Below are positions 41,789 through 50,818 of a DNA stretch of 64,000 bases, piece by piece. A program made the translations under genes and the position numbers. The DNA lies in NCBI RefSeq assembly GCF_040276065.1, contig NZ_JBELOI010000008.1, forward strand, positions 62,001 through 126,000, in the 5' to 3' direction. This stretch comes from Castellaniella sp040276065. GTDB taxonomy: Bacteria > Pseudomonadota > Gammaproteobacteria > Burkholderiales > Burkholderiaceae_B. Below the pieces are notes generated by a model. The model had not been told where the DNA came from, ran no database searches, and saw only the letters and a list, made by a program, of their open reading frames with translations. Within the stretch, counting starts at the first letter, position 1, and every line of letters begins with the position of its first letter.

Positions 41789-42508
41789 TCAATGCTGGTT
41801 GACGTATGCGTTGTTCATAAAGCCCGTCTGTGTCACGGTGGCTGAATAGCCGTTGCCCTGTTGCAGGACCACGGCTTCGTTGCCATAGCCGTTCTGCGTG
41901 ATGGCCGCATACAGGTCTCTGCCGTCTTGCTTGATGTAGCCATCGTTCTTGGAGCCGGATTGCGAGATGCTGGCGGTATCCCATGCGCCACCATGGCCGG
42001 ACTGGACGATGCCCGCATCGTTTTGCCAACCGTACTGGTTGATGGTGGCGGTGGCGTTGCGGCCATCCTGCGTCACCCAGGCGGTGTTGCCGCCCCAGCC
42101 GCCGTTTTGATTGATGGTGGCGGTGAGGTTCTCGCCCTGCATGTAGCCGTGATACCAGTTCCAGGAGCCGGACTGATCGATAGTCGCGTCATCGTGGCTG
42201 GAGGCCTGATAGATGGTCGCGTGCGCATTGGCAACCCCTTGCTGAACGACGACCGAGTCATTGTAGTTGCCGAAGGTCGAGATCGAGGCGCTGGTATTTG
42301 TGACGTACTGTTGCTTAATGTAGGCGTCGTTGCCATCGCCCGAGCTCGTGATGGATGCCGAGGCGCCGTTGTTGTCGGACTGCTGGACCACGGCATCGTT
42401 GAAGCTGCCGGTCTGGCTGACCGTCGCGGTGTCGTACGCCATGGCGGCCGGCATGCCCCCGTAGACGAGGGCGACGCCCAGGGCCGCTGCTGAGAGTTTG
42501 ATGATCAT
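41789..42508 (-). CDS. csgA: Curlin (major amyloid fibre subunit) with nine repeats
   Basis: The 239-residue protein has a signal peptide (cleavage near AMA-YD, residue 24) and then nine imperfect repeats of about 19-32 residues with the curlin pattern S/A-x-I-x-Q-x-G-x-x-N-x-A-x-V-x-Q (for example ATVSQTGSFNDAVVQQ, ASISQSGSKNDGYIKQ, ATVTQTGFMNNAYVNQH). Each repeat should form one strand-loop-strand rung of the cross-beta fibre. E. coli CsgA has five repeats. No separate nucleator (CsgB) gene is found, so this protein may self-nucleate or the nucleator lies elsewhere. AGGAGAA precedes the start. Confidence 0.9.
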   Translation of the reverse strand: MIIKLSAAALGVALVYGGMPAAMAYDTATVSQTGSFNDAVVQQSDNNGASASITSSGDGNDAYIKQQYVTNTSASISTFGNYNDSVVVQQGVANAHATIYQASSHDDATIDQSGSWNWYHGYMQGENLTATINQNGGWGGNTAWVTQDGRNATATINQYGWQNDAGIVQSGHGGAWDTASISQSGSKNDGYIKQDGRDLYAAITQNGYGNEAVVLQQGNGYSATVTQTGFMNNAYVNQH

Positions 42509-42550
42509 TGTGCTTCTCCTGGTACTGGTTTTGGAGCCTGATCGAAGGGT

Positions 42551-42582
42551 CCCCCAGACGCCGGCTCCTGCGCGTCTGGAGG
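42551..42582 (-). other. Stem-loop between csgG and the curlin gene
   Basis: An 11-bp stem (42551-42561 with 42572-42582, one G-U pair on the minus-strand RNA) and a 10-nt loop. It has no T tract, so it is more likely an mRNA-processing or stabilising element protecting the curlin message than a terminator. Confidence 0.5.
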
Positions 42583-42591
42583 GGGCTGCCC

Positions 42592-43518
42592 TCAGTGCGT
42601 GTCCGGGGGCAGGGTTCGGGTTTCAGGGGCGCTGGCCGGTTCGGGGCCGATCGACAGCAACGAGCCTTGTGGCTCGTCGTCCATGTATTTCCGGATGATC
42701 GGCGAGGCCAGGTCCGCCTCATTGTTCAGCAGCCAGTTGTGGTCCTTGATGCCCTGGACGGTCAGGTACAGGACAGCGGCTTCGATGGCTTCCTTGACAC
42801 AGAGCTGGGTGGGTTCGTTGCTGGTGATGCCGCCCTCGATTTCCAGCAGGTCCTTGAAGTTCACGAATTTGTAGACGCTGGGCCGGATCTCATACGAAAA
42901 GATGGTCTTGGTGGTCGCCACGGTCTGTAACACTTTGCCCGTGCGGGTGTCGATGCTGCGCAGGCTGATGGTGACCTGATCCATCCGGTATTGGGTGGAC
43001 AGGCCCACGCCCAGGAATCGTGCGCCCAGGCCGCCGGTGCGTATGTTGCTCTCATAGGCGATGATGCCGCCGTCGATCAGGATCGACGCGGGGATCAGCG
43101 AGGGGATCTGGATCGGCGGGGCATTGCTGGGCTGCGAACCGTCCAGCGCGCGCACGATGCGCCGCTCGGTGAGCAGCTCCTGCAGGCTCTCGCGCTCCAC
43201 GGGTACGAACCAGCCGCTGTCCTTGAGCGCCTTGATCAGCATCGAGGCCGCGCCCTGGGTGACCGAGGTCGAGAACGAGCTGTCGGGCGAGGGCTTGTAC
43301 TGGCCGGTCTTGTCACGAAAGCCGTAGACCGCGACATAGACCGGCCCTTTCGGCGGCGGCAGTTTCAGCAGGTCGCGCGTCGATGGCGTGGCGGGGGTCG
43401 GATGCGCGGGCGTGGCCAGGCCGATGGGCTGGTTGGGTGCCGCACAGGCGGCCAGCAGCGCGCTCAGAGCCAGGGCCAGCGCCAGGCGGCCCTGTTGGCG
43501 TGCGAGCCGGGGCATCAT
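42592..43518 (-). CDS. csgG: Curli secretion channel lipoprotein CsgG
   Basis: CsgG forms the nonameric outer-membrane pore for curlin. The 308-residue protein has a lipobox (SALLAACAAP), VYVAVYGFRDKTGQYKPSP, FSTSVTQGAASMLIKALKDSGWFVPVERESLQ, the constriction-forming loop region and ARFLGVGLSTQYRMDQVTISLRSIDTRTGKVL. The C-terminal tail is Pro/Glu rich. ATG at 43518 overlaps the csgF stop, so translation is coupled. Confidence 0.95.
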   Translation of the reverse strand: MMPRLARQQGRLALALALSALLAACAAPNQPIGLATPAHPTPATPSTRDLLKLPPPKGPVYVAVYGFRDKTGQYKPSPDSSFSTSVTQGAASMLIKALKDSGWFVPVERESLQELLTERRIVRALDGSQPSNAPPIQIPSLIPASILIDGGIIAYESNIRTGGLGARFLGVGLSTQYRMDQVTISLRSIDTRTGKVLQTVATTKTIFSYEIRPSVYKFVNFKDLLEIEGGITSNEPTQLCVKEAIEAAVLYLTVQGIKDHNWLLNNEADLASPIIRKYMDDEPQGSLLSIGPEPASAPETRTLPPDTH

Positions 43519-43958
43519 GAGTTCACCTGGAATTCGGTGATGGCGCCGGTGGTCTTATCGATGGTGGTGATTTTGAGCAGACCGTTGCCAATGTCGGTCA
43601 CGGTGATCGTGAAGCTGTCCGTCTGGATCGTGCCGGGGTGGAACTTGCCATCGTCGCCCAGGATCTGCGAACTCACCGAGGCTGCCAGCCGGCTGAGGAT
43701 GGAGCGCTCCAGCGTGTCGTTGAAGCTTTGCAGCGGGGTCTTGCTCTCGATGCCAATGTCATCCCGCCCGGCATCGGGATCGGTATGGCGGTTGGTGGCG
43801 ATGGCCGAATTGAGCAGGACCGTGCCGTTCAGGGGGTTGCCGCCGAACGATGGGTTCAGGGGGTAGTACACCAGTTCGGTCGCGGCGCCCGGACCGGCCA
43901 GTGCGGCGCAGCCCAGCACGAGGGCCGCGGCACGCAGCGTATTCGATGTCATCCTCAT
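43515..43958 (-). CDS. csgF: Curli assembly protein CsgF
   Basis: The 147-residue secreted protein shows the CsgF N-terminal mark NPSFGGNPLNGTVLLNSA after a signal peptide ending GAATELVYYPL; in E. coli this segment plugs into the CsgG pore and couples secretion to nucleation. I start at 43958 since AGGAG is then 7 nt upstream; the ATG at 43964 touches it. It lies between csgE and csgG. Confidence 0.93.
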   Translation of the reverse strand: MRMTSNTLRAAALVLGCAALAGPGAATELVYYPLNPSFGGNPLNGTVLLNSAIATNRHTDPDAGRDDIGIESKTPLQSFNDTLERSILSRLAASVSSQILGDDGKFHPGTIQTDSFTITVTDIGNGLLKITTIDKTTGAITEFQVNS

Positions 43959-43984
43959 GGTCATTCTCCTTGGCTTGCAGGGGC

Positions 43985-44467
43985 TTACATTTCCTCGCGG
44001 CCGAGGTCGGGGCTGTTGAACAGCAGGCGCTCGGCCTCGATGTCGGCGATCTCGCGGTACACGATCTCGACGGCCTGTTTGCTGATACTGCGGGTGGCCG
44101 CGCGGGCCGGTGGTAAAAAGGCATGAAAGACGCGGCGCTGGCCGAAATCGATCCAGATTTCGCTGCCGAAGCGGGCCGTGGGGCGTTCGTAGATCGCCAG
44201 GGAAATTCGGCTGCTCAGGTCCTTGTCGCGCCAGTAGGACGAAAATTCCTGGTAGAAATCATTGCCCAGCACCGTGATGCTGCGATTGGTCACGATGCCG
44301 CCCAGCAACTGATCAAAAAATTTCTCGGTCGAGCGGTCGGCCTTGTCGAGCTGGGTTTGCGGCAGGGCGCCCCCATTGCCCGGGGTTTTCCCGTCCTGGG
44401 CCTGGGCGCCAGCCATGAGCAGCGCGAATATCGGGGCCAGCAGGGCTGGCCATTGCAGGTGCCGCAT
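43985..44467 (-). CDS. csgE: Curli assembly chaperone CsgE
   Basis: The 160-residue protein has a signal peptide (LMAGAQAQD) and the CsgE core GIVTNRSITVLGNDFYQEFSSYWRDK, LAIYERPTARFGSEIWIDFGQRRVFHAFLPP. CsgE caps the periplasmic mouth of CsgG and feeds curlin. It is longer than E. coli CsgE (129) because of an N-terminal linker. GGAGAA precedes ATG 44467. It lies 138 nt after pgaD; the gap has no clear terminator, so read-through from pga is possible. Confidence 0.92.
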   Translation of the reverse strand: MRHLQWPALLAPIFALLMAGAQAQDGKTPGNGGALPQTQLDKADRSTEKFFDQLLGGIVTNRSITVLGNDFYQEFSSYWRDKDLSSRISLAIYERPTARFGSEIWIDFGQRRVFHAFLPPARAATRSISKQAVEIVYREIADIEAERLLFNSPDLGREEM

Positions 44468-44605
44468 GCGCTTCTCCTCTTCCGATATCCCTGGCGTTTC
44501 CGCCCGGTGCCGCGTATTTCGGCGCTGGCCGATGCTGGCGGCAATGGATTTATTTCCCGATTCCATGGTAGGCGTCCGTCCGTGAGGGGACATGCGGCAG
44601 ACGGA

Positions 44606-45145
44606 TTAAGCCATGTCAGTCTCATGGGCGAGGCGGGCGCGGCGGACATCGGCCGGATGGCCTAGTACGATCGGCGACTGGATGCCCCGAGGCGCCCCCG
44701 ATGCCGCCGCGCGTGCGGTCTCCAGGGGATCGGGTTCGAGAACAATGCCGGTGATGCTGCCGCTGTCGGCGTGGTGGATAGTGGCCATGCGGCTGTCCTG
44801 TACGGCCGACAACTGGCTGCCGGAGACGTGGAAGTGCGAAGCCAGCAGACCGATGTCGCAGGGCGCGGCGGGACGGCGGGCCCGGGCGTGCGACAGGTGA
44901 TAACGCGACCACAGCGTCATCAGCAGCGCATTGAAGCTGCCGACCAGCAGGTACATGACGAGGGTCTGCAAGGCCGGTTCCAATGCCGCCAGCGGGTCGG
45001 AGGCCGCCTGTGTGGCCGCCAGGGGCCAGGCCGCCGGCAGTTCGGACAGGCATAGGCCGATCAGCGCGGCCCAGGCGGCGCAGGTCATGGCGCCGTCGAG
45101 CAGCAGGGGCAGGGTGCGGCGGGGGGTGATGATGATCGGAGTCAT
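44606..45145 (-). CDS. pgaD: PNAG synthase accessory membrane protein PgaD
   Basis: The 179-residue protein has two membrane helices (about 14-35 and 60-85) and a cytoplasmic tail, as for PgaD, which with PgaC forms the c-di-GMP-responsive poly-N-acetylglucosamine synthase. The N-terminal TPIIITPRRTLPLLLDGAMTCAAW resembles the family. It is longer than E. coli PgaD (137), with an extra C-terminal region of about 60 residues. The start overlaps pgaC by four bases. Confidence 0.85.
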   Translation of the reverse strand: MTPIIITPRRTLPLLLDGAMTCAAWAALIGLCLSELPAAWPLAATQAASDPLAALEPALQTLVMYLLVGSFNALLMTLWSRYHLSHARARRPAAPCDIGLLASHFHVSGSQLSAVQDSRMATIHHADSGSITGIVLEPDPLETARAAASGAPRGIQSPIVLGHPADVRRARLAHETDMA

Positions 45146-46473
45146 GGCCGGGTCTCCCGAATGCCCCTGTCGGGGCTGATCCAACGGGCGCGGGCGCGCC
45201 GGATGCGCAGCATCACAGCCGGAAAGCTGCACAGGGTGGTGAGGCAGTTGATCATCCAGAACACCAGGGGGTACCAGATAATCCAGAACAGCGAACGGGC
45301 CAGGCCGGGTTCGTAGCGTCTTTCGATCAGAATGCTGGCCAGGAACTGCAACAGGCAGGCCCATGCGAGGACCAGGCCCGCGGACGATGGCGGCATGAAC
45401 GCTTCGACCGCCATCGCGGGCGGCAAATCGACCCAGGGGGTCAGGACCCAGAGCCCGAACGACAGCGCCAGTGCGAAGGCCCAGCCGCTGGACAGGCAGA
45501 ATTCCAGCATGAGCAGCCACAGCCGCCACTGGTGCGGCTCGCGCAGCACGCCGAGATTCTTGAGCAGCACCTCGGCCCCCCCCTGAGCCCAGCGCAGGCG
45601 TTGCTTCCAGAGACCTTTCAGGGTCTCGGGCATCAGAATCCAGCACAGGGCGCGCGGCTCGTAGAAGATCGACCAGCCCGCCCGCTGCAGCAGCCAACTG
45701 ATGTCGATGTCTTCGGTGATCATGTCCAGGCTCCAGTAGCCCACCTCGTCGAGCGCCTGTCGGCGAAAGGCTGCGCAGACGCCCGATACGGTGAAGACCT
45801 GGCCATAGATCCGCTGGCTGCGCTTGATCAGTCCGACGATCGATGAAAATTCGCCGACCTGGATTCTGCCGATCAGGGTGGAGCGCGTCCGGATCCGGGG
45901 GTTGCCGGTGACGGCGCCCACGCGGGGGTTGCCGAACAGCGGCATGCACAAATAGGCCACGGCGTCGGGCTCCAGCCGCGCGTCGCCGTCGATGCAAACG
46001 AGCACGTCGCTGTTGGCCGCCATGGCGCCCATCCGCAGCGCCATGGCCTTGCCCTGGTTATGCGCCAGGTGGATGATGCGCAGGGCCGGCTGCCGGTGTG
46101 CGATGGCCCGGAGTTGGGCCAATGTGTCGTCGCTGGAGCCATCGTCGATGGCGATGACTTCCAGCCTGGGGTATGCCTGTGCCAGCGCGGCGGTGACGGT
46201 CTCGTCGACATGCAGCGCCTCGTTGTGGCAGGGGACCAGAATCGACACCAGGGGGGCGTCCCGGGGAATCGGGGCTGGCGCGGGCCGCCAGCGCCAGCGG
46301 CGCTCCCAGCGCAGCCAGAACAGCAGGCCTCCGGCCATCCAGATCCCCGACATGAACAGGGGGTAAAAAAACACGAACTGCAGCAGGAAGGCGCTGGTCA
46401 GCATGAGCGCGAGCCCCAGCGGCGCGCCGAGCATGAGGATCAGGATCAGAAGGGCGATGAGCCGTTGGGTCAT
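45142..46473 (-). CDS. pgaC: PNAG N-acetylglucosaminyltransferase PgaC
   Basis: The 443-residue inner-membrane GT2 enzyme polymerises UDP-GlcNAc into poly-beta-1,6-GlcNAc. It shows VSILVPCHNEALHVDETV, IAIDDGSSDDT, VCIDGDARLEP, the catalytic TEDIDISW and the QxxRW-type KQRLRWAQGG, flanked by membrane helices at both ends. It overlaps pgaB and pgaD by four bases each. Confidence 0.97.
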   Translation of the reverse strand: MTQRLIALLILILMLGAPLGLALMLTSAFLLQFVFFYPLFMSGIWMAGGLLFWLRWERRWRWRPAPAPIPRDAPLVSILVPCHNEALHVDETVTAALAQAYPRLEVIAIDDGSSDDTLAQLRAIAHRQPALRIIHLAHNQGKAMALRMGAMAANSDVLVCIDGDARLEPDAVAYLCMPLFGNPRVGAVTGNPRIRTRSTLIGRIQVGEFSSIVGLIKRSQRIYGQVFTVSGVCAAFRRQALDEVGYWSLDMITEDIDISWLLQRAGWSIFYEPRALCWILMPETLKGLWKQRLRWAQGGAEVLLKNLGVLREPHQWRLWLLMLEFCLSSGWAFALALSFGLWVLTPWVDLPPAMAVEAFMPPSSAGLVLAWACLLQFLASILIERRYEPGLARSLFWIIWYPLVFWMINCLTTLCSFPAVMLRIRRARARWISPDRGIRETRP

Positions 46474-48491
46474 GGGTAGGGATACCAGGCGTTGGAGATC
46501 GCCGGACGCAGTACATCGGGCGCGGGCCGGTCCGCAATGAAGTCGTCGGGGTAATAGGCGAGATGTCGGGCGCCGCGCGCTTGCAGCCGTCGCAGCCAGT
46601 GCGCGATGGTCTCGGGCGGCACAGGCTGGGCGCCTCCCGGAGCCGTCCAGTCGAGGGTCTGCACTTCGAATATGGTTTTGCTCAAGCCTGCCGGTCGGGT
46701 GGCGACCGCATCGACCAGCCGGTCCAGCCAGGCCGTCTCCTGGCCGGTGGGTACGCCCTCCATGCGCGGCATCGTCATGGGCACCACCCAGTCGTACGCG
46801 GTCAGGAAGTCGTCCAGGTTCTGTGCGAACCAGGCCTCCTGGGCCGGATCGAGGACAGGTCCTGCAAAAAGATTGCGCGCCGTTCTGATCTGCGGGCCCC
46901 GGATCGCCCGCACGCGGGCGGCGAGATCGCTGGTGAGCGCGATGAGCCTGCGGCTCTTGAGGCGGGTCCACTGCCGCATCGTATCGGGCGAGGCGCGCAG
47001 GGCGCCGATGTCGGCGGGCAGGCCGGCGGCGCGGTAGGCCGCCAACGCGGCGGGACTCGCGTCTTCGAAATCCGACAGCACCGCGTCGTCATGGAACAGG
47101 ATGCCGTCAAATATGGCGGCGCGCGCCAGGTCTTCGTAGAGGCCGCCCAGGCGGCGGCCGGTTTCTGGATCGAAGGGTGACAGGCGCTGCAGTCCGCGTG
47201 CCGTGGCTGGCTGGCCGCCGGGCGGTGTCCAGGCCTCGACGCGTGCCGGCGGGTTGGGCAGGTCCAGGCCCAGAACCGGCATCCAGGCATAGACTTGCAC
47301 CTCGGCGCGCGTCCTGAGCTGCCATGCGGCCCGGTTGAACAGATCGGCCCGCATGGGCAGTTCACGATTGGGAAAGTAGGTCGAGGTGATCCGTCCGTCG
47401 CCCTGGGGATCGGCGAAGGCTTGCAGGAATACGGTTGAAATCCGCAGCCTGGCGATGCGCTCGACGAGTTGACCCAGATTGCGCTCGAGCTGCGCGGGAT
47501 CGGGGTCGTAGACCGCATCCAGGTCCACCTGCGCGGCCCGCATGCGGGGCGGCTGTTCCATGTCCAGGCATGCGCGCGCGAACCCCTCGATGGACGGATT
47601 GTTGGCGATCAGCAGACGCGGCGTATCGAAAGGCCGCTCGACGTTGGCGAGGCCGGAACCGAGTTTCAAAGCCATCCGGTACCCGGCTTGCTGGACAAGC
47701 TCCAGGGCGATACCGCCGGGTTCGCCATAGGGCCATACCCAGACGCGCGGCGTCTTGCCGGTCACTTGCCGGATGCGCGCGGTGATCTGGTCGATGTCCC
47801 GGTGCAGGCGGTCCCGCTGGGTGGCGTCGTCCTCGTAGCGTCCCATGGCGGGGTTGTAGGCGCGCACCGCGGCCGCGGGCTCGAGATTGCCCTGCGGGTT
47901 GGCGATCAGGCCTCGATGCAGGGCATAGGTATGGGCTGCGATCTCGACCAGGCCCGAGTCGGACATTTCGCGGACCTGCTGCCAATCCAAGAAGCGCGCG
48001 CGTGCCGTGGGTGTATCGCCGAACATGACGGGGAGGCCTTGTGGCGCGTCGAGCCAGGCGCCCACCGGAGCCAGGACCGCCGGCCAGCCTCGTGCCCGCA
48101 GCAGTGGAAAGACCCGGGTGTAGAAACTGCGGTAGCCGTCATCGAAGCTCAGCAGCACCGCGCGCGCCGGTAGCGCGGGCCCGCCGTTCCCGGCGCGCAG
48201 GACCTGTTCGACCGAAACCGGGATATAGCCGCTGGCGTCCAGCCAGGCGAATTGTTCCGCGAGCTGCCTTGTGTCGACCGAGAGATAGCGCTGGTCCGGG
48301 TCCCGATCCTCGACATCGTGGTAGGCCAGCGCCAGGTAGGCGTTGTGGGGCCAGGGTTCGGAGGCCGCATCGACCGGGCGCGCCGCCGGCGGGACAAAGA
48401 CCGGCTTGTCCACCGCGCAGCCGGCGAGCGCCAGCATGAGCAGTCCACCCACCGCCAGGCGGCGCATCATGGAGTGGAGGGGGGGCGTCAT
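46470..48491 (-). CDS. pgaB: PNAG N-deacetylase lipoprotein PgaB
   Basis: The 673-residue protein has a lipobox (MLALAGCAVDKPV) and an N-terminal polysaccharide deacetylase domain with YHDVEDRDPDQRYLSV and LLSFDDGYRSFYTRVFPLL. Its C-terminal glycoside-hydrolase-like domain (FLQAFADPQGDGRITSTYFPN, WMPVLGL, DGILFHDDAVLSDFED) is typical. It removes some acetyl groups so that PNAG can be exported. ATG 48491 lies 9 nt after pgaA. Confidence 0.96.
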   Translation of the reverse strand: MTPPLHSMMRRLAVGGLLMLALAGCAVDKPVFVPPAARPVDAASEPWPHNAYLALAYHDVEDRDPDQRYLSVDTRQLAEQFAWLDASGYIPVSVEQVLRAGNGGPALPARAVLLSFDDGYRSFYTRVFPLLRARGWPAVLAPVGAWLDAPQGLPVMFGDTPTARARFLDWQQVREMSDSGLVEIAAHTYALHRGLIANPQGNLEPAAAVRAYNPAMGRYEDDATQRDRLHRDIDQITARIRQVTGKTPRVWVWPYGEPGGIALELVQQAGYRMALKLGSGLANVERPFDTPRLLIANNPSIEGFARACLDMEQPPRMRAAQVDLDAVYDPDPAQLERNLGQLVERIARLRISTVFLQAFADPQGDGRITSTYFPNRELPMRADLFNRAAWQLRTRAEVQVYAWMPVLGLDLPNPPARVEAWTPPGGQPATARGLQRLSPFDPETGRRLGGLYEDLARAAIFDGILFHDDAVLSDFEDASPAALAAYRAAGLPADIGALRASPDTMRQWTRLKSRRLIALTSDLAARVRAIRGPQIRTARNLFAGPVLDPAQEAWFAQNLDDFLTAYDWVVPMTMPRMEGVPTGQETAWLDRLVDAVATRPAGLSKTIFEVQTLDWTAPGGAQPVPPETIAHWLRRLQARGARHLAYYPDDFIADRPAPDVLRPAISNAWYPYP

Positions 48492-48500
48492 GGCGCGTGC

Positions 48501-50759
48501 CTAGAAACGCAGGCTCATGTCCAGCAGGACACGGAAGCCTGTCTCCCGCTCGCCGTCGTAGGGGCGGCTGCTCACGCTGGCCTGGATGCCGGCTTCGAAG
48601 GTGTCAGAAGCCTTCCAGCGTAGGCCGTAACCCAGGACGCCAATGGCGGCGGATCCGTACCCTTGCTGGGTGTAGGCGCCGGCGCCCAGCAGGAAGGTTT
48701 GTTCCAGGCGAGCCTCGTAGCGCTGGTAGATCGTGTGGGTCAGCCGCAGGCTGGGCAGCCACTCGAAATCCCGGCGCGGGTTGAAGTAAGGGGCGTCCTC
48801 CTTCGAGTTCATCGACGCCGCCAGGTCCAGGCCCAGTTCACCGCGCCAGCGGGCGGATTCGAAGGCGCGCTGCCGGCCGCTGAGCGCCAGGTCCCAGCGC
48901 TGGTTGCCGTCGCTGAAGTGCATTGCCGCGGTGCTGAGGCGCCAGATCTGGCCGCCCTCGCCGCGCCATTGGATCCGGGTGGCCGCGCGGTCGGCATCGA
49001 CGCCATTGCGCAGGGCACGCAAGGGCGTGTCCTGCGACAGACGCTCGAGGGACGCGCCCAGGCTCCAGTGGTCGTCGATGTCGACGTCCGCGCGCACGGC
49101 GGCGCCATAACGGGTGCCCTGGCCGTAGCGATGCATGGACGCTTCCAGGTCCAACGTCAGGCCGCGGCTGCGCGACTGAGCGCCAGCCAACAGCCACCGG
49201 TGCTCGCCCCGTCCTTCGGCGAACGAGGCCTCGGCGAATCCGCCGCCCGCAAAGGCGCGCCACGGTCCGTCTGATAAAGGTGGGGAGTATTGGAGGGCGT
49301 CGATGCGCACGCCGTTCCCGCCGACCGGCCCGGTGGTTGAGGAAAAATCCGCGTCGGCTCCGATCCGCAGTTCGGACATCCGATGCTGTTCCCAGGCGCG
49401 TGCCGCGAGACGGCTGGATGGCTCATCGGGGGCGCGCGCCCGGAGGTCTTCGATCAGCGCGCGGGCTTGATCCCATTCCTGCAGGTCCAGAGCCACCCGC
49501 GCCTGCGCGGCCTCCAAAGCCGGAGCGCGTGGCTCCAACGTCTCCATGCGCTTGAGCAGCCACTCGGCGCGGCGTGGCTCGCCCTGGCCGCGGTAGAGCT
49601 CGGCCAGGGCGATACCCAGCGACGTATCAGCGGGCGCGCGCGCCTGGAGCGCCTCGAGCTGTGCCCGTGCGTGCGCCTCGCCGCCCGATTCGCGCAGTGC
49701 CGAAAGGGCGGCGAGCTCAGTGGCCGTGCGCTCATCGTTTGCTTGCCGTTTGGGTTGGCCCGCGAGATAGATCCAGATGGGTTCCTCTTCGAGCGCCTGC
49801 CGGGCGCGGGTGTCGGCTTCACCAGGGTGGCCACTTTCGGACAGGGCGTACACCCTGACCTGGGATGAAGGGCCCTTGCCTAAGGAGCCCCGGGCCGGGT
49901 CGGCGGTCTGCGCCGTATCCAGCGCCTGCAGGGCCTGCTCGGGTTGGCGCGATGCCAGGTATGCATCGGCCACGATGTGCAGGGCATAGGGCGGCACCTC
50001 GATGCCGGCTTGGCGCAGGGCTTCGTACTCCGCAATGATGGCCGTGTGGCGGCGGCGCACAGCCAGGACCTGCAAACGGTCCAGGCGCAGTCTCAGGACA
50101 TCCAGGCTAGCCGCGGCCCCCAGGGCGGACCAGCGGGCGATCAAGTCATCGTAGCGGGCCAAGGCCTGGTCGGCGATTCGGTACCGCTCCTGCTCGCCCC
50201 GGCCCGGGGCCTCGGCCAGGCGGGCCAGTTGTGCCAGGCGGTCGCCTTCCAGGCGCCGTTGGGTCGTCGCGTCTATCCATTGTGGATGCCTTTTGGCCAA
50301 ATCCAGTGCGGCCTGTGGCATGCCCATTGCCGACAAGGTCATGGCTTCGCCCACCGCGAACTCGGGCCGCTCGGGAAAGCGCGCTGTCCCTTGCCGATAT
50401 AGCCCCAGGGCGCGGTCCCAGTCGCTCTCCTCCCGGTAGGCCCGGGCACAGGCCCCCAGAATGTCCGCGGGCCAGCGCTCCGTGGGCTCCGGCAGCCGTG
50501 CGCATGCGGCAGCTGTTTCGCTGGAATGTCCGGCCCATCCGGCAACCCGGATGTGATCCCGTGTGAACCGCCCGCTCCCGGGGCCGCCGGTATCCATCTG
50601 GCGCAGCATGGCGAGAGCCGATTCATACTTGCCATCCCGCGCCTGCCGAATGGCAGCGTCGTAGGCCGCCATGTCAGGGGCCACGGCCCAGGCGCCACCG
50701 GTGTGGGCGATCAGCAGGGCAAGCCACAGGGATGCGCGCAGAGGCCGTGCCGTGGACAT
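48501..50759 (-). CDS. pgaA: PNAG outer-membrane export porin PgaA
   Basis: The 752-residue protein has a signal peptide (WLALLIAHTGGAWAVA), TPR repeats over about 30-470 that bind deacetylated polymer, and a C-terminal beta-barrel ending in an aromatic residue (VLLDMSLRF). E. coli PgaA is 807. I start at ATG 50759, which begins the signal peptide; it has no clear ribosome-binding site of its own but lies 5 nt after a well-initiated upstream ORF, suggesting coupled translation. Confidence 0.92.
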   Translation of the reverse strand: MSTARPLRASLWLALLIAHTGGAWAVAPDMAAYDAAIRQARDGKYESALAMLRQMDTGGPGSGRFTRDHIRVAGWAGHSSETAAACARLPEPTERWPADILGACARAYREESDWDRALGLYRQGTARFPERPEFAVGEAMTLSAMGMPQAALDLAKRHPQWIDATTQRRLEGDRLAQLARLAEAPGRGEQERYRIADQALARYDDLIARWSALGAAASLDVLRLRLDRLQVLAVRRRHTAIIAEYEALRQAGIEVPPYALHIVADAYLASRQPEQALQALDTAQTADPARGSLGKGPSSQVRVYALSESGHPGEADTRARQALEEEPIWIYLAGQPKRQANDERTATELAALSALRESGGEAHARAQLEALQARAPADTSLGIALAELYRGQGEPRRAEWLLKRMETLEPRAPALEAAQARVALDLQEWDQARALIEDLRARAPDEPSSRLAARAWEQHRMSELRIGADADFSSTTGPVGGNGVRIDALQYSPPLSDGPWRAFAGGGFAEASFAEGRGEHRWLLAGAQSRSRGLTLDLEASMHRYGQGTRYGAAVRADVDIDDHWSLGASLERLSQDTPLRALRNGVDADRAATRIQWRGEGGQIWRLSTAAMHFSDGNQRWDLALSGRQRAFESARWRGELGLDLAASMNSKEDAPYFNPRRDFEWLPSLRLTHTIYQRYEARLEQTFLLGAGAYTQQGYGSAAIGVLGYGLRWKASDTFEAGIQASVSSRPYDGERETGFRVLLDMSLRF

Positions 50760-50764
50760 GGCGG

Positions 50765-50818
50765 CTATTCGGCATGTGGGTGGAGGTTGCGGTAAGCGCC
50801 GGTCCGGGGTGTGTTCAT
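50765..50818 (-). CDS. 17-codon upstream ORF in the pgaA leader
   Basis: On the minus strand ATG (50818) is preceded by a strong AGGGAGGG (complement of about 50822-50829) and encodes MNTPRTGAYRNLHPHAE before a TAG at 50765-50767. The pgaA start lies 5 nt further. Because pgaA lacks a good ribosome-binding site, ribosomes finishing this ORF could reinitiate at pgaA. The GGA-containing ribosome-binding site is also a plausible CsrA target. Confidence 0.55.
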   Translation of the reverse strand: MNTPRTGAYRNLHPHAE

